A stretch of 64,000 bases of DNA from Chromobotia macracanthus (taxonomy: Eukaryota; Chordata; Actinopteri; Cypriniformes; Botiidae), in assembly GCA_036877525.1 (NCBI GenBank), contig JAZGTH010000009.1:2501-66500 (forward strand), in the 5' to 3' direction. Below the pieces are notes generated by a model. That model ran no database searches. It was not told the origin of the DNA and was given only the letters and a program-made list of their open reading frames with translations. Position numbers and translations under genes: made by a program. Each line of letters begins with the position of its first letter. The stretch's first letter is position 1. Below, in pieces: positions 13,185 through 25,869 of the stretch.

Positions 13185-16100
13185 ATGAGGATTTTGTGGA
13201 AAGAACAGATTTTATTTCTCATGATCTCCATCTTCATTTCTGCAGGTAAGTTACTGAGTGCTTTACTGGTTACCGTAAGTTACTCTTTTGTCTGTTTAGC
13301 TAATCAGACCTGTGACTGCCTCTATAATCCTTTAAGTGTGTTTAGTAGAAGAACCAAATGTGTTAGTAGGAGAGCAGATGAGTTTGGTTATTTGTCATTT
13401 CGTGTCTATATTCTATATAGAAATAAATTCATTAAAATGTCAATTTCTGATACAGTCTATTTGTTAATTTACTGTTTTATGTTATTTGAAAATGAGCTTG
13501 AGATTTCTGTTGTAGGGAAATCTGAATTTGCACCATATTTTTATGACAATGGGGCCAACAGCTTAAATGGAAACATGGCGTTATTCAGCATTGCAGAAGA
13601 TACGCTTGTTGGTTAGTATTTAAATACTGTACATTAATATTACAGTAACATGCTGCAAACTTGGATGGATCATATCAAACATGTTTCATCAAATGTTTGT
13701 TTTTTGATATGTTGTTAATATGTTGTTTGTTTGTTTTTCTTAATGGGGATCACTATAAACTTGATATGAATTTCTTATAAGCAAGATTTTTTTAAATAGG
13801 CACTTGGATTGGGGGGGTTGATTGTTTGACAGCTACTCTGAATGTTGTGTGGGTGCATTTTGATCATAAGCCCTATTTATACTACATTAAAATAGTTTGT
13901 ACTAATCCTTGTACAGGAACCCATGTGTACACACTAAATGGCTCTGACCCAGAAGGGGAACCTGTGACCTATGGCATGACCTTTGATAAGGGCTACAAAG
14001 AGTTTTTCAGTGTTGAGCCCAAATCAGGTCATGTGACTCTCATTGCAATTTTAGACAGAGAGGTGTGTATGTTCCTAACATTTCTAATCATGCATCTGAA
14101 GACAGTGAGAAAGATGTCAGTTGAAGTTGATTTGCATTAACAATTAAACTTATTTTGATGGTTTAGGTTCAGGATGAGATTGTAACATTTGTGTCCATCA
14201 CAGATGGCAGAAATAAGGTGACAAATTAAACCTGCAACACATAACTGACCCTAAAGCCAATATAAATACAAACATAAACTCATCACTGCTTCAGCTGTGA
14301 TATAAATATAATATTAGAGACATAAGTAGCTGCAGTTTGTTTGGTCAAATGCATCTAATTCATTCAGGTTGTGGAACGAGTGAATGTGTTCATCACAGAT
14401 GCTAATGATGAAAAGCCAGAGTTCCTAAATCTTCCCTTTATAGTGGATGTCTCTGAGGTGAGAATAACAATAACTATTATTATTATGAATAATAGATGAA
14501 TAATAAAAATTTGTTCATAATAACAAAGATTGAGCCATAAACAGGACTGGAACGTTTGTGATGAAAGTTTTGACACAGTTAAAGTGTGTGTGTTTGTGTT
14601 AAAGGACACAATACCAGGCAGTAGCATCTACAGAGTCCAGGCTGTAGACAGAGACCTGGGGTCAGGAGGAAGTGTTACATATCACCTGCAGGCAAGTTAA
14701 GATTACTTCCTTTTCAGTGCACACCAGTATAATGAATCAGATATTTGCAGTCTGTATCATCTGTGGGCCTGTTTGCACCTGGTATGCGTTTTGGTTAAGA
14801 TGCGTTTTGGTTGATTGGATCACAAAGGGATGACATTAAATACAGTTGTAAACGGGGACTAAAACATTTTGAGCTTGTCCACTTTAGAACACATCCAGAA
14901 GTAGTCAAAAGTGCATTTGACCTGATTGCTTTCATGGTGTAGACATTCATGTGGCCACATGTTTTCAAACAACAAAGAAGACCACCTAATGCAAAATCAT
15001 TGTTGGGAAGTGTTGGGAAACGTGCTTGTCAGACAGGATTTAAATGAGCCAAAGCAAAATGTTTTTTAAACACGAAAAGAAAACAAAGTAATGGATCCTC
15101 AAACACAGTGTTTTTCCATAGTGAATTTTAGCATGAACCCACAGTGTTCAGCAGGGTCAATGTTATCATTGCTAAAAACGAAAGCAGCTGCTCTTCTTTC
15201 TGCAAGCATGTAAAAGTTGTGTGAGCTTATATCCATACTGCAGTCCTGCAGGGAGATAAAACACAAACATCAAAGACACACTCATACACTAGCATACCAT
15301 GAGCATCATGTGACCCTACTAGATCAAATTTTTATTACAAGTATAATAGAAATTGAGGGCTTAGCTGCTTGTCTCTGTATTTGGCTGCATGTCATATTTG
15401 TTACCATTGTGATACATGATACAAGCCACCTGATACACAATTATTTAAGGTTAGGGTTAGGACATATTCAGTTCTGTTTTGATTGATATAGCACTTTTCA
15501 CAATAGCCCGTTTTACACATGCTGTCTTTACTGGTAAATTACTGGCAAATTACTGTTAAGAGATCATGTGTGAACAGGACTCTTTAGGAAATTACAGTTA
15601 AATCAGTCCCCAGACAATTTACCAGTAAGAGAAGTTGATCTGATAAAAGTATGACAAATGAATCTGACCTTCTGAGGAATAAATATGTGAGAAAAGTGAA
15701 TATCTGGATGACAGCAGTGATGCTGTAATTAATCTATCTGAACACTCTTAAGTAACATTTTTTAAATTCTTGTGTAATTATTATAGTATTTTATGATTAT
15801 GCAGTCAGTCTGTTAGTTAGAATTATATAAGGAATATATCTATTTTTAAATATTAATTTGTTGAAGTTTTTTTTAATAGTTTTTTATAGTTATAGTTTAT
15901 AGTTTCTGTAGGGCTCAAAGAAACATGTTTTAGCAAATCAGATTTTATGTCTTTTGTTTTGTTCTTTTTGCAGTCTACAGCTAACACAAAATTTACCATT
16001 GGTAGTCACAGTGGTGTCCTGCATGTTAAACCCGGTGAATCACTGGACTATGAATTTTCAAGGACTCATTTTGTTACTGTCTTTGCAAAGGTGAGGAACA

Positions 16101-19100
16101 AATTTAACAGTATTTTGTATATCAAGGGTTAGCATTATCCAAGGGTTAGAATTAAACTGAACAAGAAGTTATAAGTTGTTTACCAACAGATGTCTTGATA
16201 TAGTTCTTGATTTTTAAGTTGAGTTTAAGTTATGTAACCTTTGCTTTGTTTGCCAAAAAAATGTTCCCAGTACAATTGTTTGTCATTTGCCTTTTTTAAT
16301 CAGCATGTGTAAAAGCTGTTTATTCTTTTCCAGGATGGTGGTGGTAAATATCATGAAAAATACCAAGTTATGACTTCCACAGCCATTATAACCATTAATG
16401 TACTTGATACCCAAGATTCTCCTCCAGTGTTTGTTGGTACTCCCTATTTTGGATTTGTCTATGAAGTGTCTGTTCCAGTGAGTATGATTATATGTTTAAA
16501 ATACTGAAAAACAAAAATGAATAGCAATAAATGTGCAACATTATTTGTTAAACACTATAAGTTTACCATAAATTACCAATAGGAGAGAAAATGATACAAT
16601 GAACAATAACAGACAATTTTATCATGTTGTTGTTTTGTCTATTTCTTATTCAGGGAGCAGAAATATTCACTGTATTTGCAAAGGACGGCGATCAGAACAA
16701 CATCAATCGCATCCAGTATTCCTTTCTCAATGGTAGCAGCTGAATTTCTGAGCTTTATAGGCAAAAATCAATAACATCAACATCATGTCATCAGAATTGG
16801 TGCATTTGGCTAAAATTAGAGCTTCTTGGATCTGATATTTGGGTCTTTCTGTTTTCATCAGGCAGCGAGCGATTCTTTAGCATCAACAGCACCAGTGGCT
16901 GCATTAGTTTGACATCATTTCCTGTACAGCTGATGAATGAGTTATATGAATTAAAAGTCAAGGTTATCTATATTTATCAGAGAAATATCAGTATAGATTA
17001 AGTATGTATTTACAAGTAATGTTATGTCTGTGTAATAAGGTTTTATTTATTTTAAGGCTTCAGAAGTTGGGTCTGACAGTCAGTTACTTGACTTCGCAAT
17101 TACCACAGTCACAATTCGTGTGTTGGACCTCAACAACCACCCACCGACCTTCTATGGTGAGAGTGGTCCACAGATCATGTTTGAGGTGACCATGTATGAG
17201 CACCCACCTGAAGGAGAAATACTCAGAGGTCTGAAGATCACAGTCAATGACTCAGATCAGGTTAGTGAATATAAACATTAGTAAATCTAAACCTTCTACA
17301 ATGCATTTGATTCATTAACAAGTAGTAATGAATAAAGATTTATTCATTAAGAGATTTGCTCCTAAATCTTCAGTATTTATGGCACTGAACTGACAGGGCC
17401 CATCTGTCAGTGTTCATTTGTTTCTGAATTACTCAGGAATTGTTTCTATAACAATAAATTGTTTCTATAACATGTAAGAATTGAAAAACAGCTTATGGGG
17501 CATATATAACAGTTACTTTTTACGATCACCTGCTGAGAAAGGTTTTTCCTGTACAAAAAGTTTACCAGAGGTTCTTCTAATGACCTCAAATAGGTTTTGT
17601 TTATCATTAATAATGTTTATTAATGCAGGGAGCAAATGCAAAATTCCGGCTGCTGCTGGCTGGTCCCTCAAGAGTTCTTCGTGTGGTGCCTCAGACGGTT
17701 TTAAATGAAGCTCAAGTCACCATCATCGTGGAAAACTCCACTGCCATCGACTATGAAAAATATCACATCCTAACATTTAAGGTCTGATCCTCATCTTTAT
17801 TTTCTTACTCCTAATGATGGTTGTGCAACATTTGAAAAGGACATTTTCTGATGTTTTGTGTCAAAGCTAAACATGTGGTTGTGTGTGTGAAATTTTTCAG
17901 CTGTTAGCTGTTGAGATAGATACTCCAGAGAGATTCAGTGCAACGGCAGATATTGTGATCAATCTTTTGGACACAAACGACAATTCTCCAAAGTTTTCCT
18001 CCGAATTTTACATCGCAAGAATCCCTGAAAATTCTCCTGGCGGTTCCAGCATTATCCCAGTGACTGTGAGCAGTGATTTTCATCACATCACATGGCTAAT
18101 GAATGCTAAATTTAGTCAGAGGTGTCTTAGCTTTGATTTTTGTGCAAATTATCTTTTCAGAAAACATTGTTTAATTGACATGTGACTCCAGGTTTAATAT
18201 ACAATTGTATTATGATTCAAGCTGTGTGAGAGTTTGTGTGTTTGGATTCTCTTTCAGGCAACAGACCCAGACTCTGGCCTTTGGGGGGAAGTGAAATATT
18301 CCATCTATGGAAGAGAGACTGATCTGTGAGTACAACCAACCCCCCACACACATAAACACACACCCCCAAACTCCATTAAAGATGCTGGCTAATCTTGTCA
18401 TTGGATTGGAGAGGCAAAAATAGCATGTCCACACCCCACTAGTGAGTCAGGGCCCAATTAGCGGGTGATTTGACAGCTGGAGGTAGGAAACATACAATTA
18501 ATGCAAAACCTGTAAATTTATGCCTTGATTCTTTCCCAGTGCAGGAGGCAAATTATAATCTTGTGAAAGATCACAGCTTTCTGGCTGACTGTTAATTTTC
18601 ACATACAAAATCACATTGACTAGAATACAGCAGCCAATTAAAATCCAGAGCTGCAAGTTATTACAGTGGCTTTAAAATCAAACACACATTTATTCTGACC
18701 TTAAAATCAACTTCTTTGTTTTATCCACCATTAAAATACTGAAATATGATGTTCTGGTAATAGTAATTCACCAACCAGCAGCTCATGGTTGCTGTTTGAT
18801 GTCAGTTAATTTATTTAGCCTAATTGTCTGCAGTATTGGTGAACTAGCAAGCAACAGTTATCAGTAAATTAAAGCTGCAAATTGTTGTTTATTTTTCATT
18901 ATGGGCTGATGACTTCAGATGACCCAACACTGTGTGGAGATAATGTCAACCTCTGCGAGGACTTCGAATGGTCATTTCTTTTGCTAAAATTTATACACAA
19001 TATAAGCTTACTGCAACCATGTTTTAAAAAACACCTCTAACAAAACACCTGTTTGACAATTTACAGCTTTCATTTTCTGTAAAGCAACACTGAAACAGTA

Positions 19101-21553
19101 TGTATGGTGAAATGTGATATACAAATACATGTGAATTTAACTGATGTAAATAGAGCAATACCATATTTTGCTGATTCTCTTTATGCCATTATAATGCCGC
19201 TTTCATGTCTGGGTCATTGTTCTAAATGAAAGGCCATGATTGTGTGTTGCAGGTTTCTCATTGATCAGACATCTGGTGTTGTATACACACAGCTGTGGGC
19301 ATCTTTAGATGCGGAAATTAAGTCAAAATATAATTTCTTTGTAAAAGCTGAAGATATTGAGGGCAAATACAGCATTGCAGAGGTGTTTGTTACTGTTCTG
19401 GACCTAAATGACCATTCACCAGAGTTCCATAAGAACTTCCTGGAGAAGACCATGGTTATTGGAGCACCAGTAAAAATAGAGGTTTGTTTTATTTACTAAA
19501 TGAGTCACTGGACAGTAGCTGTGTCATCACAAAGCATTCCACCATATTTGTGACTATCATGTCAAATTTTCCCCATTTACATTCCTAACCCTAGACATTA
19601 TCCTAATGTTGGCCAGCTTTCCATTGTTACTATTATTTAAAAGATCACTATGAGTCTGCAGTCCAATAATCAAATAACAAATCCCTAAACTGTCCAGCCA
19701 GCCTTTAAAAAGAGTTGCATTCTATATGGCACAGGATCTCAACTCTGATCCTAGAGCTCCACTTTCATGCAGAGTTCAGCTTCAATCCTGATCAAACATG
19801 GGCCTGTAGTTTTTGGTAATTCTGAGGATCTTCATTAGCTGGTTCAGGCATGTTTGAACTCTGCAGGACAGTGGACCTTGAGGGCCAGAGCTGAGAACCT
19901 CTGCTCCATGCTTAAAAATCTGCAGTTATAAGCAGTTCAACAGAAATGTAATACTTGATGAAATGTATAAATCAACATGAAGCAGATGATTTGCTCCTAA
20001 TTTTGAGTATTTGTGTTCAGGCTATAGATGAGGATGCAGAGGAACCCAATAATCTCATTGAATATTCTATCATGAAAGCTGATCCAGACGACATCTTTGA
20101 CATCAACACTTCCACAGGCGAGATCAAGCTAAAGTCATTTGTCAAATCAATGGAGACTGTGCAGAAAATCAGCAAGCAGAAGGACTGCAGGTGGTCTGTG
20201 GTAGTACAGGCTCGTGATGGAGGGTCCCCGTCCTTCAGTACCACTGCTGTAGTGAACATTGACATCACAGAGGTGGTTAGACAACTTGAACTGTGCACGT
20301 CAAAATGACTGTACCTATACACACTTCAGGATGAAAGCTGAAGCTTTTATTAACATTTGTGTAAAAAATTAAAGCGTTTTTTGAGGATTATCATGTAATC
20401 TATAGTGTACGTTACTTTGGATTTTCCATGGGTATTAGAAGCTGAAAAATGTGGGTGGGTCCTCAGTGAGGATAACCATACAGTAGCACCTTGGCTTTAA
20501 TATCAACATATAGCACTGATATAGCTAGCTTTTTGTGTTGGACAGGATTTAAACAGCTGGTTGATTGAGGTACTGTAGCTAGCTAGCCTAGCAAAAACAT
20601 CAGAAAATTGTTAGCATTAATAACAACATAGTGTAAGTGTAATTGTAATTTAGTGCTGCAACAAAGACTACATGTTGCCATTGAAAGCAACAGGCAAACA
20701 CATAATGAACAATCACTTTAATACCAGCTTATTTAGTCACAGTATATTCACACAGCCAGGCCCACCTGAGCAGCAGATGTACTAAGATGCTTTGTTTAGC
20801 TTGCTGTATGTGGGTCCAATATCATTGGTCTTAAAAAGTAGCTGTCTCACCCACATGCAATGGTTCTGACGCCCATGGAAGTTTATATATATATCAAATG
20901 TGATACCATGGTATTACCATAATGTTGTGCAGATGGCTTTAGTGTTTTCTTCAGCTGCTTTACACAATGACCAGCAGTTATGACAAATTAGGTAAATTGA
21001 TGTTTATTATGAGTACATTACTAACAGCATTTTGTCTGCTGCTTGTCTTTAGAATCGTCTCAAGGGGCCCATCGGGGCCTTTATTATGCAGAGCCGAGAC
21101 AATCCAATTCAAGTTCTCAGCATAGCGGCTACCATCATTAGCGTTATGGTTTTGGCAACTATTATGATCTCCACAGTTATGTACTTTCGCAACACAAAGT
21201 CCAACAGGATCACACCAGCACGTCGAATCATTCGCAGGATACCCAGAGAGCATCACCAGTGGACCTTCAGACCACCACTTGGACCTGACGACAATTCAAG
21301 CGCCAACTGCAATGAGAACAGCTCCAGGCCCAGACCACTGATCCCCAGTGCTCCTGTCTTACCCCCACTGCCCTCCAAGTCAGTTCCCACAGTGTCTGGT
21401 GCTGTTGCATCCAGAAACTCCAGGGGGACCGCAAGGAAAACCACAGAGGATGTTCCAGTGGATAGTAGCAGCATGAGCTCGGCTCTGGTGTCAGAGTTAA
21501 AGATGAAAATTGAGCAGAAAATCCTGGAGGCAAATCAAAGTCATTACTGCTGA
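13185..21553 (+). CDS. cdhr1: cadherin-related family member 1, photoreceptor cadherin (prCAD)
   Basis: Seventeen coding exons: 13185-13245, 13516-13611, 13917-14062, 14167-14217, 14368-14457, 14605-14691, 15974-16090, 16334-16477, 16654-16732, 16862-16962, 17057-17260, 17629-17781, 17901-18065, 18258-18325, 19253-19481, 20021-20272 and 21053-21553. They sum to 2544 nt, 847 residues (human 859). A signal peptide (residues 1-20) precedes FAPYFYDNG. The ectodomain shows cadherin Ca2+ motifs repeatedly (DRE, DxNDE/DxNDN, LDLNNHPP, LDTNDNSP, LDLNDHSPEF, AIDEDAEEPNN), consistent with six EC repeats. One membrane span lies at about 702-726, followed by a basic then Pro-rich tail of about 120 residues. 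The protein sits at the base of photoreceptor outer segments and is needed for disc organisation. Intron 6 has a GC donor. Teleosts may carry two paralogues; I cannot say which this is. Confidence 0.95.
18326..19252. other. cdhr1 intron with repeat tail
   Basis: A 927-bp intron without exons. At about 19075-19140 it carries a diverged family-A LINE tail ('tgtaaagcaacactgaaacag...acaaatacatgtgaa'). The 1.28-kb intron at 14692-15973 likewise shows no exon or clear element. Confidence 0.4.
19732..19908. repeat. fold-back (inverted-repeat) element in cdhr1 intron
   Basis: The left arm ('ggatctcaactctgatcctagagctcc..gcagagttca') is an imperfect inverted copy of the right arm ('tgaactctgcagga..ggccagagctgagaacctctg'), with arms of roughly 50 bp. 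It looks like a short non-autonomous DNA transposon or MITE; no family assigned. Confidence 0.55.
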
Positions 21554-21760
21554 AAACACTGAACTATTTGATCATAATATAGCATGTGTTTTCTGATGAA
21601 CATTTAATCTTACAGATAGTTCGATAAGCAAAATATTTCCTTGTGTTTTAAGGTTGCTGTTTGCCTGTGATGTTTTGTAGTTTAAAATCTGGCTTCTATC
21701 TGTAAAAATGAATTGGAAAATCCTTTTTAAAAACTAGTCTGTATATTTAGTGTATGTGTT

Positions 21761-21766
21761 AATAAA
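21761..21766 (+). terminator. cdhr1 polyadenylation signal
   Basis: AATAAA about 210 bp after the stop codon. Confidence 0.6.
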
Positions 21767-21799
21767 GGTCATAAAACATTAATGTTATTTTAGCGGGAT

Positions 21800-22800
21800 A
21801 TAATTACACAAAAGAACACATCAGCTTATGCATTAGATCTAGACCTGCAGATGTGATGCAAGATGCATCTCCAATCTCAGAACCATACTGCCATCTGTGT
21901 GTAACAACCTAAAAAAACTTTCCATATAGTTCAAGCAACCAAATGAATTGACTTAATATTTAGAGATACTATTGTTCTTTTATAAATTCAAGAAATTTTA
22001 ATTAACTGATGTAGTCTAAAGAGACTGAAACAAATGCTCAAAATTTAGTAGCACCAAATAACAAACCTTTAATTTTTCAGTTTGAACTGATGTTTCTGAT
22101 GGTAGATTTATATTTGCCAGTTACATAGATGTCCTGTGATCTGAATTTCTTTTTACCTTTGGTTAAAGTATATTTACTGACTGTATATTGACATTGTCTG
22201 ATGTTTGTTACTGTTGTCAGACTTTGTTTTTGTAAAGACTTTTTTTTACTGATTTTTTAATTGTGTCCATTTTCCATGACAAAGAGTACATGAGTGTCCA
22301 TGTTCTATTTGTTGCTGGGAACATTTGTTTACGTTTTCATGCAAAGCTAGCGCTCTAAATGAATGAATATATATTTTTCATTCATTTAAATACATTCAGT
22401 GGCGTAAATCATGTTTCCTGACACTCCAAATGTATCAGATGTTTGTAGATTAGCTTAGAACAAGCTTTTGGTATTCAGACTAACTATAATCACTTTATAA
22501 ATATGGATAAAATGTTCTAGAACAAAGGACCATATAAAAAGGAGTTTTATTTTGCCATTATAGCACAGACACACTCACATACTCACACACTCCTGATATG
22601 GTTTTAGAGTCATGTGGGAAAACAGTTACTGTGGTATATCAAGTGTTATGAAGGTAGAGAGGAGTAATTATAAACATACATGTCTATCTTCTTTTGTTGT
22701 GCTTTGCAACATTGTCAGATAATCTAAAAATTCAAATTCTTATGTTGACGTCTCACAGTGTGCATTCAGAGAAAAAACATTTCCTATTAAAGACATTGCA
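21800..22800. other. convergent intergenic region between cdhr1 and lrit1
   Basis: AT-rich, with no exon detected on either strand. In human, LRIT2 lies between CDHR1 and LRIT1; no LRR-encoding exon is visible here. Confidence 0.5.
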
Positions 22801-22817
22801 AAATAATTTTAAATACT

Positions 22818-22823
22818 TTTATT
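22818..22823 (-). terminator. lrit1 polyadenylation signal
   Basis: AATAAA on the minus strand (plus-strand TTTATT), about 200 bp beyond the lrit1 stop. Confidence 0.5.
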
Positions 22824-23023
22824 TAAAAGATTTTATTAAAGTGCATGAGAAATAAAAGAGAACTATTATTGCATTCTTGTGTTATATTTTTTCCCTTATT
22901 TGAACCAAACATTGTGAAGGATGTCAACATGTATGTATGCTTTCAAACTAGTCTCCTTGTGCCCATGGTGAGAGTGCAGTAGACACACAACAAGGACAGG
23001 CCCTGTACACCTTTATACGTCTG

Positions 23024-25624
23024 TTAGCAGAAGTATTCATTGGGTTGCCCCTCAGTCCTGGCTGTGGCTTCTGAATCCACACTTGAACGAGCAGACAGCA
23101 GGCGGTTAGATTCGTCTTGATTGAGTCTAGTCAAATATTCTCCTTCCAGGCCTTTAGCTTTGGTGCCTGGAGAAAGTGTCTCGAATGTCACATATGAATC
23201 TTGAATGTCTTTGGACTTCCTGCCCAGCAGTTTTTGTAACCGCCTTTTTAATGCCCCACAGCAGACAATGAGCGTCAAAGGAACTGCAATGACGCAGGCT
23301 ACTGTAATCACAACTACATTAATGAGCTTCTGTGTGCCACTCGCACTTGCAGCTTCATCCGTTGAGAAAATCACACATTGTTCCTTTTTGGGAATGAGAC
23401 CTTTCACACACACACAAGCTATGTATTTGGTTTTGGGCACCAACCCTTCGATGGTGACACGGTTTTTTCCTGGCCCAACATTAATGCGACGCATGTCTCG
23501 CTCACCAAACACAGCATACAGAACACTGAATGATGTGGTGTTGGTTGCGGTGGGTGCTCGCCAGTTTAGCGATACTGTGTGATCAGTGTCACCAATAACT
23601 TTCACTGAGCGAACAATCCTGCGCTCCAGGCCCTGATGAAGAGAAGAAGCATTGGCTTCCAGGTTACTTATCACATCGTTCTCTAGCTCCACTGTGTTGT
23701 CTACAGTAGGCGTCGCATCTGAAGCCTTGCTGGAGATGCTGTAGCTTTCGATCTGGATGGAAGCTGTGGCTTTCGGTCCATTTAAGTGTTCTATCAGGGG
23801 CACAGCAGTTGATGCTGTGGATGGTGGCACATATCTGGCAATGAGTTTCTCCTGATACGCTGCATGACCAAATCCAGTGCTCTTCTTACTGGGGGTTTTC
23901 TTGGAGATTTCATCAATTTTCCACGTGTCCGAAATGACGAGCGAGATAATGGCGTCTGAACTCCCAACAAAGTTTTTGGCTCTGCAGACATATTTTCCTG
24001 AATCTCTGTATGAAACAGCAGGAACACTGAGAATGGACCAAATGATCCCTTCTTTGGAGATTTCCTGTTGAACTGTAAAACAACATAAAACACTCAATGT
24101 AGTAAAATAAGTCGTATTTTTTGTCACAGAACAGCATATTAAGCTAATTACAGTTAACATAAAAGATCACAAAACTGCTCTTACTATGCAAGCAAGAGAT
24201 ATTACATGATATTAGTAAAGTAAATTGAGATGAGATTCATTTCTCACCAGTGCCATTCATGGGTTTTCCGTCGGCTCTGGACCAGGTGAGCTCTGGGATG
24301 GGCACTCCAATGGTCCCACAACGCAGCAGAACATTGTTGCCGATGGAGCTGCGCACCCTCGCGACGGCCGTGTGGACACGGGGACTCTGACACTTGCGGA
24401 GATCAGTGTCAGAAAAGAGAAATCCAGACAAGCTCTCTGGAGCAGCACAACGCAAACGTGTGTCGATGAATGCCACCGAAAATGAAGGAAACTTCTGGAA
24501 CTGGACCAAATCAAACAGACGACAGTCACACTGCCAGGGGTTGTCATGGAGACCTGCGCAAAGAACAGATAGTTCTGTCAAAAGTACTATCATAACTCAG
24601 TGGCTAACTATTCAATCATTGAAAAATCATTTTGCAACTTTGTTTTTCTTTGTTACTGTCTATGAGACTGCATAAAGCAGATTGCTAAATGTGAAAACTC
24701 ACCCAGAATCATTTTAGAATTTTCTGTATCTTGATGAGGTTTCAGAGAAAACCACGAAGAAAGAACTTCTGCTGGAACTGTAGATAGAGTGTTGCTGGAC
24801 AGATCCAGGTATGTTAAGTTTTTAATGTAAAATGTTGCCTCCACTGGGATGCTGTTTATTTTATTGTTGTGCAAATCCAGAAGCCGAAGGCTGGGCATAT
24901 CCATCACACATTCCCATGGAAATGAAGTGAGAAGATTCCCATCCATCCGTAATTCATCCAAGGCATAAAGTCCACGGAAACTGTCCGTGCTGAGAGTGGA
25001 AAGTGAGTTGAAGGATATCCAGAGGTATTCCAGGCGGTGGAGGTAATGAAAGCTCTCAGTAGTGATGTGACTGATTGCTGTTTTCTCAATGCGGAGTTTG
25101 GATGTGTCTGAGGGAAAGTTGTTTGGGATGAAAGTGAGATCTGGATCGTTGCACAGGACACTCCTATAAGAGCAGATCAATATGAGAGTCAATCACAGTC
25201 TCCATTTTTGGTTTTGATATTCTTATAATGATTATAAAGAAGAAAAATAATTTAAGCACTAGACATTAAAGCATTGCATTGCTATAATGTGGTGTTCTTT
25301 TAGTGCGCATTATTATGATTAATACTATAACATTGTGTTTGTGTGTGAGAGAAGGCCTGAATCACTGCAGCTAACAAGCAGTAAAGATTAAAGAGCTCAA
25401 ACCAGTTAATCTAGCAAAACAATCTATTAATATTCTAAAATATACAAATGAAACATGCCTATTGTACAATTTTGTGAATGATAGAGTCCATGTGAATCCT
25501 ACCTTGATTTCGACCCATCACTCAGTTTGTGATAGAAGCAGCTGCATTGAGCAGGACAGGTGTCACAGAACAAGGAAACGTAGTAAAGCACCAGTCCAAA
25601 AGCCAAATACACCCTCCCGGACAT
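23024..25624 (-). CDS. lrit1: leucine-rich repeat, Ig-like and transmembrane domains protein 1
   Basis: Four coding exons in minus order: 25624-25503, 25163-24703, 24553-24248 and 24072-23024. They total 1938 nt, 645 residues (human 623). Domains in order: signal peptide; LRRNT cysteines (CPAQCSC); about five LRRs (LEYLWISFNSL, LDELRMDGNLL, LRLLDLHNNKI, LTYLDLSSNTL); LRRCT (NPWQCDCRLFDL); an Ig domain (LRCGTIGVPIPELTW ... DSGKYVCRAKNF); a fibronectin III domain around VSLNWRAP; a membrane span at 546-568; and a cytoplasmic tail ending PNEYFC. It is a photoreceptor protein that modulates signalling at the photoreceptor-bipolar synapse. The conserved tail and the FN3 text separate it from LRIT2 and LRIT3. 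It is convergent with cdhr1 and divergent from rgr, as in human 10q23. Confidence 0.95.
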
Positions 25625-25718
25625 CTTCTATTCTATCAGGTCTAGTTACTGTGCTGGAGATACTAAGTCTGTTATCTGTAGTGCACCCCCCTCAAGCACT
25701 TTCTGCTCCCTCTGTTCT

Positions 25719-25829
25719 TAATCCCCAGATCAACAAGATAGAGCAGATTAGAGGGTATTTTCACTTACACGATTATTCCTTCCTGGAAGCTCATAGGCTA
25801 TGTGCTTGCCTTTTGTATATATATACAGA
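25719..25829 (-). promoter_or_regulatory. lrit1 upstream region: CRX-type site and TATA-like run
   Basis: On the minus strand there is a GGATTA core (plus TAATCC at 25719-25724), about 95 bp from the start codon, and a TATATATA run at about 25818-25829. The motif is the same as upstream of cdhr1, which is compatible with shared photoreceptor control. Confidence 0.3.
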
Positions 25830-25869
25830 ACAGACGCTTCTGTTTTTGATTGGATAGTTAATTTTAGAC

